A stretch of 64,000 nucleotides of DNA from Deltaproteobacteria bacterium (lineage in GTDB: Bacteria; Desulfobacterota; DSM-4660; Desulfatiglandales; HGW-15). Positions 57,095 to 64,000 of this stretch are shown here, piece by piece. The notes under the pieces are model-generated. The model saw only the letters and a list, made by a program, of their open reading frames with translations. It was not told where the DNA came from and did no database searches. A program made the position numbers and the translations under genes. The first letter of the stretch is position 1, and each line of letters begins with the position of its first letter. The stretch spans positions 18,791 through 82,790 of the forward strand of contig JAFDEF010000020.1 of assembly GCA_019310485.1 (NCBI GenBank), in the 5' to 3' direction.

Positions 57095-58492
57095 ATGATT
57101 CAGAATGGTTCCAGCGAGGATACGATTGCTGCCATTGCCACGCCCGTAGGGCAGGCCGGAATCGGCATCATACGCATAAGCGGCCCCCGATCCCTGGAGA
57201 TTGCCCGCAAAGTTTTTTGCCCTAAAAAAGACATACAAACCTTTGAAAGCCACCGGCTGTACCTGGGCCATGTAAAAGACCCTGCCTCTGGTCGGGTGCT
57301 GGACGAAGTCCTCATTTCTTTTATGAAAGCCCCTCACACTTATACAAGGGAAGACGTTGTCGAGATAAACTGCCACAGCGGCTATCTTCTCCTTGCCAAG
57401 GTTCTGGAAATCATCCTAAATCAGGGGGCCAGGCTGGCCAAACCCGGGGAATTTACTTACAGGGCATTCATGAACAACAGAATTGACCTAACCCAGGCTG
57501 AAGCAGTAGTGGATCTCATAAATTCGCACTCGGAGAGAGGCCTGCAACTTGCATCAGAGCAAATAAAGGGCGGGCTTCGAACTCAAATCCGAGAACTGAG
57601 AGAAAAGGCACTGGAAATCCTCGCCAGCATAGAAGTAGCGATAGATTTTCCGGATGAAGAAGTGGAGTTTCTTCCCAGGGACAAAACCGCTGACAAAATA
57701 GAAGGTGAACTCATCGAACCCATTGAAAAAATCCTGGCTGCCTATGTGCAGAGAAAAATCTGGATGGAGGGTATACGCACCGTGATTGTCGGCAGGGTCA
57801 ACGCCGGGAAATCAAGCCTTTTGAACAGACTCTTAAATGAAGAGCGCGCTATTGTAACGCCTATCCCTGGGACAACAAGGGATGTCATTGAGTCCACCAT
57901 CTACATAGAAGGCTTACCCCTTCGCCTTATTGATACTGCTGGCTTTAGGAAAGTGAAAGGGAGGCTGGAGGGAATAGGCATCCGCTTAACGCATAAAAAA
58001 TGGGCTGAGGCTGATCTGGCCCTTGTCGTTATTGATCAGAGCCGCCCTGTGAACAGGGATGATCTGGATCTCATTTCCAAATCACGTGAAAAGAAAAGCC
58101 TGATCCTTTTAAACAAGAGCGACCTTCCTGGCAAAATAAGCGAAGAAAGATTAGACGGGTTGCTGGAGGGCTTACAGGTTGTCAGAATATCGGCACTAAC
58201 AGGAGAGGGGATTGATGATCTTCGAAGAGCAATCAGGGACCTGATCCTTAGCCCGGATACTGATATTGCCACTTCTTTATCCGTGGCCCCCAATCTCAGG
58301 CACAAACAAGCTCTTCAAAAAGCAGGCCAGTTTTTCAAAACCTCTGCTCAAAACGCAAGGAACGGCTTACCTCTTGAAATAATAGCAATGGATATTAACA
58401 GTGCCCTGGAAGCCCTGGCCGAAATTACCGGCGAAATAACAACCGATGACTTGCTGGATAAGATTTTCAGCCAATTCTGCCTCGGCAAATAA
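57095..58492 (+). CDS. mnmE: tRNA modification GTPase MnmE
   Basis: 465-aa GTPase acting with MnmG on wobble uridines. N-terminal folate-binding domain (DTIAAIATPVGQAGIGIIRI), helical domain, and an inserted G domain with GRVNAGKSSLLNRLLNEERA, PIPGTTRDVIE, DTAGFR and LNKSD. The C-terminal CLGK keeps the functional Cys. Preceded by palindromic element C. Confidence 0.97.
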   Translation: MIQNGSSEDTIAAIATPVGQAGIGIIRISGPRSLEIARKVFCPKKDIQTFESHRLYLGHVKDPASGRVLDEVLISFMKAPHTYTREDVVEINCHSGYLLLAKVLEIILNQGARLAKPGEFTYRAFMNNRIDLTQAEAVVDLINSHSERGLQLASEQIKGGLRTQIRELREKALEILASIEVAIDFPDEEVEFLPRDKTADKIEGELIEPIEKILAAYVQRKIWMEGIRTVIVGRVNAGKSSLLNRLLNEERAIVTPIPGTTRDVIESTIYIEGLPLRLIDTAGFRKVKGRLEGIGIRLTHKKWAEADLALVVIDQSRPVNRDDLDLISKSREKKSLILLNKSDLPGKISEERLDGLLEGLQVVRISALTGEGIDDLRRAIRDLILSPDTDIATSLSVAPNLRHKQALQKAGQFFKTSAQNARNGLPLEIIAMDINSALEALAEITGEITTDDLLDKIFSQFCLGK

Positions 58493-58521
58493 CACTCCCT
58501 GCCCCCTAGGTTTCAGAAGCA

Positions 58522-59805
58522 TCAGCTCTTGAAATACTCTTTGACAGTCTTTATAGCACAATATTTCCCGCACATCGTGCAGACATCCTCTTCAGAGGGA
58601 GGATTTGCTTCCCTGAGTCGCTTCGCCTTTTCCGGGTCAATCGCTAGCCTCAGCTGAGAATCCCAGTCCAGATTCTTTCTCGCTATGGACATCTCCCTGT
58701 CCCTTTGTATTGCAAGCCTGTTGCCCCTGGCTATATCAGCGGCGTGAGCTGCAATCTTTGTCACTATGACCCCCTCTCTTACATCTTCAACATTAGGCAG
58801 ACAGAGGTGCTCTGCGGGTGTGACATAACACAGGAAGTCAGCTCCTGCCTCTGCGGCCACAGCCCCTCCAATAGCGCACGCCACGTGGTCGTAGCCTGCT
58901 GCAATATCAGTTACCAGGGGACCTAACACGTAAAATGGGGCATTATGACACAACTTCTTCTCCAGCAAAACATTGGCCCTTATCTGGTCAAGAGGCACAT
59001 GCCCTGGGCCCTCGATCATTACCTGCACTCCATGCTCCCAGGCCACCTGGGTGAGTTGGCCCAAGGTCATCAGCTCGTGCACCTGAGCCCTGTCCGTTGC
59101 ATCTGCGAGACACCCAGGTCTCAAACCGTCGCCCAAACTGAGGGTCACGTCATACTTTTTGGCTATCTCCAAAAGCCGGTCGTAATTCTCGTAGAGTGGA
59201 TTTTCCCTGTCATGGTGAAGCATCCAGGTTGTGAGGAAAGCACCTCCCCTGCTTACAATATCCGTGATTCTACCCTGGTTTTTCAGCATTTCCAGCCCAG
59301 CCCTCGTCAACCCGCAATGCACAGTGATAAAGTCAACCCCGTCAGCAGCCTGGGCTTCAATGACATCAAACAGCTTATCCACGGTGAGGTGTATCAATCC
59401 CCCCTTTTCATTTACAGTCTCAACCACCGCCTGGTAGATTGGAACTGTTCCCAAAGGGACAGGGCATTTTTCAAGGATCTTTCTCCTGAAAAAGCTGATA
59501 TCCCCGCCAGTTGAAAGATCCATTACCGTGTCCGCGCCTGCACCAAGAGCAGCCTCCAGTTTCTTTATCTCTTCCTCAAGGACGGCTCTATCAGAGGAGG
59601 TCCCAATGTTTGCATTTACTTTGACCGTGAGTCCTTCTCCGATTCCACAGGGTGAAAACCGACCGTGCCCGAGATTCGCCGGAATAACCACCCTGCCCTC
59701 GGCAACCCGGTCTCTGAGCCACATGGGCTCGACATGCTCCTTTTCCGCCACTGCTTTCATCTCGGGGGTAACAATTCCGTCAATTGCTTTTTCGCGTTGA
59801 GTCAT
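58522..59805 (-). CDS. thiC: Phosphomethylpyrimidine synthase ThiC
   Basis: 427-aa radical-SAM enzyme turning AIR into HMP-phosphate for thiamine. Motifs include IPANLGHGRFSPCGIGEGLT VKVNANIGTS, MDLSTGGDI, GLRPGCLADATDRAQ and the C-terminal cluster CTMCGKYCAIK (CxxCxxxxC). It follows thiD by 93 bases. No TPP riboswitch was seen in front of it. Convergent with mnmE. Confidence 0.96.
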   Translation of the reverse strand: MTQREKAIDGIVTPEMKAVAEKEHVEPMWLRDRVAEGRVVIPANLGHGRFSPCGIGEGLTVKVNANIGTSSDRAVLEEEIKKLEAALGAGADTVMDLSTGGDISFFRRKILEKCPVPLGTVPIYQAVVETVNEKGGLIHLTVDKLFDVIEAQAADGVDFITVHCGLTRAGLEMLKNQGRITDIVSRGGAFLTTWMLHHDRENPLYENYDRLLEIAKKYDVTLSLGDGLRPGCLADATDRAQVHELMTLGQLTQVAWEHGVQVMIEGPGHVPLDQIRANVLLEKKLCHNAPFYVLGPLVTDIAAGYDHVACAIGGAVAAEAGADFLCYVTPAEHLCLPNVEDVREGVIVTKIAAHAADIARGNRLAIQRDREMSIARKNLDWDSQLRLAIDPEKAKRLREANPPSEEDVCTMCGKYCAIKTVKEYFKS

Positions 59806-59898
59806 TTCAAACGATCCCTTTTAATTCCTTTTTTCTATATCTATACCACTATACTCTAATTACACAGGGTGTCCAGTAAAACTCTTAGCGACCTTTGA

Positions 59899-60687
59899 TC
59901 AGAGAGTGCCGGCCGCCTTTTCAGGACACAGAGTTCCCGTTCCCCTGCCGCTGGGGTACCCCTCCTTTATGGCCTGCCTTGTAAAATCATGCGCTTTCTT
60001 TGCCGAAGAAAAAGTATCATACCCCAATGCCAGGAATGTGGCCAGGGCAGAGGAAAAAACGCATCCGGTTCCATGCGTATATTTTGTCCGTATCTTCGAA
60101 GATCGAAAACGGTGAAACTCTTTTCCATCGTAGAATAAGTCTACGCATTCTTTGCTCAAGTGCCCTCCTGTAATCACCACATCGGGTCCCATAGCCTTTA
60201 TAAACTTCGAGGCCTCTTCCATGTCCTTCAAGTTCTTGACTCTTTTGCCGGTAAGCGCCTGTGCCTCATCAAGGTTGGGGGTAACCACACTTACCACCGG
60301 CAGTAGTTCTTTTTTTAAGACCGACAAAGCAGCAGGCTCAAGCAGCGCTTTGCCGGTTGAGGCCCTGAGAACAGGGTCCAGCACAACACAGGAAAGTTTG
60401 TTTCGCTTAACAACTCTTGCAACCTCCCTGGCAGTTGTTCCGCTAAGTAGCATTCCGATTTTTACAGCATCAGGTGCTAGATCATGAAGTACAGCCTGAA
60501 TCTGTTCTAAAACGACACGTGCAGGAACCCGATGGATTACTAAAACCCCGCGGGAATTCTGAGCAGTCACAGCCGTTGCCGCCGTAAAAGCATGCGCTCC
60601 CAGGCTGGTTATTGTGCGGATGTCAGCCTGAATACCAGCACCACCTGAAGAATCCGATCCCCCTACGGCAAGTACGTACCTTTTCAT
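59899..60687 (-). CDS. thiD: Hydroxymethylpyrimidine (phosphomethylpyrimidine) kinase
   Basis: 262-aa ribokinase-fold enzyme that phosphorylates HMP-P, the product of ThiC. LAVGGSDSSGGAGIQADIRT is the signature start, VVLDPVLRASTGKAL the substrate part, and YTHGTGCVFSSALATFLALG the anion hole with catalytic Asp/Cys position (here TGC). The SGGAG motif and length are normal. No ThiE is fused. Confidence 0.95.
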   Translation of the reverse strand: MKRYVLAVGGSDSSGGAGIQADIRTITSLGAHAFTAATAVTAQNSRGVLVIHRVPARVVLEQIQAVLHDLAPDAVKIGMLLSGTTAREVARVVKRNKLSCVVLDPVLRASTGKALLEPAALSVLKKELLPVVSVVTPNLDEAQALTGKRVKNLKDMEEASKFIKAMGPDVVITGGHLSKECVDLFYDGKEFHRFRSSKIRTKYTHGTGCVFSSALATFLALGYDTFSSAKKAHDFTRQAIKEGYPSGRGTGTLCPEKAAGTL

Positions 60688-61003
60688 AACCTAGCACCTG
60701 AGGCTACCCCCCCTGAAACTAGCAATCATCACCCTTCAGATTTTTCTCTTCAGTGCCGGGGAAGAACCTCCTCACCAGTCAAAGTCAATATACTAATCAA
60801 AACCTAATAATGGGCCCCCGTAGTGTCAACATAAATTGCAGCCAGAGGGTCGGATTCTTGACTTTCTCTAGCGCACCGACTAATTATGGTATGAGCAACA
60901 GTCAAGCGGATAAGCTTTATCTCTTACCCAATCAGCACCAAGCCTAAACTGGAGACCGGGCATTGACCATACTGAAAGTGCCCGACTACCGGGGGGCACA
61001 CTA
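60688..61003. other. Divergent region thiD / adenylate cyclase
   Basis: 316 bases. No TPP riboswitch core (CTGAGA..ACCTGA) found on the thiD side. Near the cyclase lie a weak TTGACT (60858) and the hairpin at 60957-60984. Confidence 0.45.
60957..60984 (+). promoter_or_regulatory. Hairpin in the cyclase leader
   Basis: CGGGCA and TGCCCG pair across a 16-base loop, 20 bases before the start codon. It could affect translation; there is no ligand-binding fold that I recognise. Confidence 0.35.
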
Positions 61004-63262
61004 ATGAAAAAACTGGCACGAATTCTGACTTCCTTGAACCCCACATCCATAACTATCTACATGACCGCCCTTGTCATGGTTCTTTTTCTCGTAGGAGTTC
61101 CCTTCCTCGATCTTGTGGAATTGAAAACCTATGACCTTCGATTCAGGTCCAGGGGGACCACGCCCCCCTCACCTGCGGTAGTCCTGGCCGTTATTGATGA
61201 AAAGAGCATAAAAGCGGAAGGCCGCTGGCCGTGGCCGAGGGCGAAAATTGCGCGGCTGATTGATATTCTTTCGCGCGATGGGGCAAAGGTAATCGCTTTT
61301 GATATTATTTTTGCCGAGCCTGACAAAAACCCAAACCTCGAGCTCATTAATCGCCTTGACCGGGAAATTGGGGCCTCTCATCTTGACGATGAAGGCCTCA
61401 AAACCTTTCTGCGGAAGATCCAACTGGAGGGTGACAATGACAAAAAGCTTGCCGAATCCATAATGCGCTCTCGCGCAAAAGTGGTGCTAGGGTATTTCTT
61501 TCACATGAGCGAGGCCGATCTCGGCTTCAGCATCACTGAAAAAGAGATGAATGAAAGATTAAGGAAAATTGCTTCAAGCAAATATCCTATCACGATTTTT
61601 GAACAGGAACGAATGCAAATTGACCCTTTCATTCACGCCTATGCCCCTCAGCCCAATATTGAAATTCTAAGCCAGACAGCCCACTCTACGGGCTTTTTTA
61701 ACATGCTTCCTGATCAGGACGGCGTGGTCAGATGGATTCCCCTGGCTATAAAGTGCGGGCATGATATCTTTGCCCCGCTTTCGATCGAGTCAACATGGAA
61801 CTATCTCGGCCGTCCTCAACTGATTTTGAAAGTGGCTGCCTATGGCGTTGAAGGCATCATGATGGGCAAGGAGTTTATCCCGACTGATGAAAACGGCCAG
61901 ATGCTCATAAATTATCTTGGGCCCGAAAAAACTTTCCCTCATTACCCCTTAACGGACATCTTGCACGAGAAAGTCCCAAAAGGCACTTTTAACAACAAAA
62001 TCGTTCTGGTCGGCAGCACGGCAGTGGGCATATACGATATGAGGAACACACCATTTTCATCCGTGCACCCCGGCCTTGAAGTCCACGCCACGGCTATTGA
62101 CAATATCCTGCAAAAAACTTTCCTGAAAAAACCCAAGTGGACCAGCATTTATGGTGCACTGTGCATTCTTGCGTTCGCTATTTTGGTGGGTGCAATGGTT
62201 CCCCGACTCAGTGCTGTTAAGGGAGTTTTTCTTGTTTCAGCCCTTTTCGGTCTCCAAATCTACCTGGCTCAGTGGCTTTTCACGCATGCAGCCCTCTGGA
62301 TAAATATTGTATATCCTTTGTTGGCTCTGCTGCTCCTTTACATATCCCTGACAATATACCGCTACTTTACCGAGGAACGGGAACGCAAGAAAATCAAACG
62401 GGCATTCAGCCACTACGTATCCAAATCGGTCGTGAATGAAATGCTCAAGGATCCCTCGAGGCTTAAGCTGGGAGGTGACAAGAAAGACCTTTCCGTGCTT
62501 TTTTCCGATATCAGGGGCTTTACCACGATCTCTGAATCCCTCTCCCCTGAGGAACTGGTAGGCCTGCTGAATGAGTATCTGACCGTAATGACGGATATTG
62601 TTTTTAAGTACGAAGGAACCCTTGATAAGTACATGGGCGATGCTATCATGGCCATTTACGGAGCCCCCCTTGAGCTTCCTGATCACCCTCAAAGGGCATG
62701 TAATTCAGCGCTTGAGATGATCGAGAGTTTAGGCAAGCTTAACGAGAAATGGATAAAAGAACAAAAGACACCCCTGGATATCGGGATTGGTATTAACACA
62801 GGGGTCATGATGGTTGGCAACATGGGATCACAGCAGCGTTTTGACTATACCGTCATGGGGGATGCGGTCAATCTTGGCTCCAGGCTCGAAGGGGCCAACA
62901 AGAGTTACCAGACAAACATTATCATCAGCGAATCTACTTACCAGCGGGTAAAGGACGACTTTTTCTGCATGGAGCTTGACAGCGTGAGGGTAAAAGGCAA
63001 AAAAGTTCCGGTTAAGATCTACCAGCTGCTTGGAAAGGATAATATCCCCGGAAGCAGGAAAGAAGCAGTGAATTTTTTTCATAAGGGTCTCGAATTCTAC
63101 AAAAAACAGGAATGGGATAGTGCCGTGGAAAGCTTTCAGGAGGTCCTTGCAAAGGATCCAGAGCTTTTAGCCGCGAAGCTTTATATCCAGCGCTGTTTTG
63201 ATCTCAAAATAGATCCCCCGCCTCCTGACTGGGATGGAGTTTTCAGCATGAAAACGAAGTGA
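61004..63262 (+). CDS. CHASE2-domain adenylate/guanylate cyclase with TPR
   Basis: 752-aa membrane receptor. One N-terminal membrane helix (SITIYMTALVMVLFLVGVPF), an extracytoplasmic CHASE2 domain (about 35-370; VVLAVIDEKSIKAEGRWPWP, NKIVLVGSTAVGIYDMRNTP), three membrane helices (about 385-460), a class III cyclase domain with VLFSDIRGFTTISESLS, GTLDKYMGDAIMAIYGAPLE and YTVMGDAVNLGSRLEG, and a C-terminal TPR (FFHKGLEFYKKQEWDSAVES). Metal-binding Asp residues are intact; the Lys in DKYMGD favours ATP. The signal sensed is unknown. GGGGGG precedes the ATG at -8. Confidence 0.93.
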   Translation: MKKLARILTSLNPTSITIYMTALVMVLFLVGVPFLDLVELKTYDLRFRSRGTTPPSPAVVLAVIDEKSIKAEGRWPWPRAKIARLIDILSRDGAKVIAFDIIFAEPDKNPNLELINRLDREIGASHLDDEGLKTFLRKIQLEGDNDKKLAESIMRSRAKVVLGYFFHMSEADLGFSITEKEMNERLRKIASSKYPITIFEQERMQIDPFIHAYAPQPNIEILSQTAHSTGFFNMLPDQDGVVRWIPLAIKCGHDIFAPLSIESTWNYLGRPQLILKVAAYGVEGIMMGKEFIPTDENGQMLINYLGPEKTFPHYPLTDILHEKVPKGTFNNKIVLVGSTAVGIYDMRNTPFSSVHPGLEVHATAIDNILQKTFLKKPKWTSIYGALCILAFAILVGAMVPRLSAVKGVFLVSALFGLQIYLAQWLFTHAALWINIVYPLLALLLLYISLTIYRYFTEERERKKIKRAFSHYVSKSVVNEMLKDPSRLKLGGDKKDLSVLFSDIRGFTTISESLSPEELVGLLNEYLTVMTDIVFKYEGTLDKYMGDAIMAIYGAPLELPDHPQRACNSALEMIESLGKLNEKWIKEQKTPLDIGIGINTGVMMVGNMGSQQRFDYTVMGDAVNLGSRLEGANKSYQTNIIISESTYQRVKDDFFCMELDSVRVKGKKVPVKIYQLLGKDNIPGSRKEAVNFFHKGLEFYKKQEWDSAVESFQEVLAKDPELLAAKLYIQRCFDLKIDPPPPDWDGVFSMKTK

Positions 63263-63311
63263 CCGTCCCGGCGCAAAACCTCTTGTGTACCTTTTCCCAG
63301 CAAAGGCCCTT

Positions 63312-63761
63312 TCAAAAAGTTTTTTTGCTGTCTAAAAGTAAGGTCACGGGTCCGTCATTGATAAGGTGGACTTCCATCTGTTCCTGGAAAATGCCGGTGG
63401 CCACCTTAACCCCCTTTCCCCGGAGCGCCCCGACAAATTTAAGGTAAAGCTCTTTGGCTTTCTCCGCAGGCGCTGCCCGGCTGAAAGAGGGGCGCCGGCC
63501 TTTATGGCAGTTCCCCCAGAGGGTAAACTGCGAGACCACCAGCACACCTCCACCTGTCTGCAACAGGGAACGATTCATCAAGTCGTTGTCATCAGGAAAA
63601 ATCCTTAGATTCGCTATTTTCCCTGCCAGATACTCTGAGTCTTCCTCGCAGTCTTCCTGTCCCACGCCCAGAAATACTAGCAAGCCCTTCCCTATATCTC
63701 CAACACAATCCCCACGCACCTTAACCATTGCCTTCTTAACTCTCTGCACCACCGCCCTCAT
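63312..63761 (-). CDS. dtd: D-aminoacyl-tRNA deacylase
   Basis: 149-aa proofreading enzyme removing D-amino acids from t[18 protein letters not shown] is the canonical start, with [14 protein letters not shown] and the [11 protein letters not shown] motif (Gly-cisPro active site). The track starts at 63848 with 29 unrelated residues; the ATG at 63761 follows GAGAGGTG and is right. Confidence 0.95.
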   Translation of the reverse strand: MRAVVQRVKKAMVKVRGDCVGDIGKGLLVFLGVGQEDCEEDSEYLAGKIANLRIFPDDNDLMNRSLLQTGGGVLVVSQFTLWGNCHKGRRPSFSRAAPAEKAKELYLKFVGALRGKGVKVATGIFQEQMEVHLINDGPVTLLLDSKKTF

Positions 63762-63987
63762 CTTACACCTCTCAAAGATAAAGATTGTTCCTCGGGAACT
63801 CCTCTGGATGCCCCATCTGTGAAGCTCATCATAAGAAGGTGGCATCACACCTTTTGTGGTGTTTTCAGCTTTGCCATTATTTTATTTGGTCCTTCACAGT
63901 TTTCCGTGGGTGAATCTATATATTGTGGTTAATTTTACTCCTGTGTTGTAGTATCGCATTGGCCAATTCTTTCGAAGGAGGATGCCA

Positions 63988-64000
63988 ATGCGAGATACGG
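63988..64000 (+). CDS. Start of an unidentified gene (runs off window)
   Basis: A strong ribosome site, GAAGGAGGATGCCA, precedes ATGCGAGATACGG (MRDT...). Only four codons are visible, so nothing can be said of function. The 226 bases between dtd and this start have no other gene. Confidence 0.4.

Noticed and set aside
59806-61003. TPP riboswitch before thiC or thiD
   Set aside because: No CTGAGA and ACCTGA-type core in either leader.

Overview
The window looks like a chromosomal segment from a strictly anaerobic Gram-negative bacterium of the deltaproteobacterial (Desulfobacterota) type, probably a sulfate-reducing or syntrophic lineage. The evidence is an LPS-assembly lipoprotein (lptE), the gene order glyA-dCMP deaminase-nrdR-ribD-ribE-ribBA-ribH-nusB-leuS, an ATP synthase operon with tandem b'/b subunits and no a/c genes, a large double-domain BadF/HgdC-type CoA-dehydratase activase, and remnants of a 4-hydroxybutyryl-CoA dehydratase. 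The assignment rests on gene content and order, not on a database search.

Layout. 1-10.6 kb is one long minus-strand operon (glyA to holA) for one-carbon, deoxynucleotide, riboflavin, leucyl-tRNA and LPS-export functions, with a good sigma70-type promoter at about 10.63 kb. 10.8-17.5 kb holds accessory genes: an MFS exporter, an FHA-GAF sensor, a small membrane protein, a type IV pilin-like protein, a TraB-family protein and a membrane M48 protease with TPRs. 17.5-27.2 kb is the unusual part. It has a decayed abfD gene, an intact ISL3-family insertion sequence sitting in the start of another transposase, and then a five-gene plus-strand cassette: a large TPR protein, a degenerate J-domain protein, a GrpE-like protein, a short DnaK and a small zinc-ribbon protein. 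Downstream lie a second ISL3 transposase fragment and a fragment of what looks like ilvD. 27.2-41.1 kb returns to housekeeping minus-strand genes (a ModF-like ABC protein, rng, CoA-activase pair, polA, rny, zapA/zapB), with a 519-base gap between zapA and rny that may encode 6S RNA. 41.3-53.4 kb carries atpF'FHAGDC, bactofilin and the rodA-mrdA-mreDCB shape cluster. From 53.7 kb the plus strand carries rpmH-rnpA-yidD-yidC-jag-mnmE, followed by thiC and thiD on the minus strand, a CHASE2 adenylate cyclase, and dtd.

The best candidate for an undescribed system is the Hsp70 cassette at 20.9-26.5 kb. All three chaperone-machine parts are present but altered: the J protein has PPE where HPD is expected, the GrpE-like protein has an atypical N-terminal half, and DnaK is short. 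They are translationally linked to a TPR protein ending in a beta-clamp-like QLNLF peptide and to a zinc-ribbon protein. The flanking insertion-sequence debris and truncated metabolic genes suggest a recombination hotspot. Two families of dispersed palindromic repeats were also found. One is about 108 bp with IS200/IS605-like hairpins (three copies, one of which supplies the last codons of ribD). The other is a 35-nt hairpin just after the stop codons of ribBA and jag.
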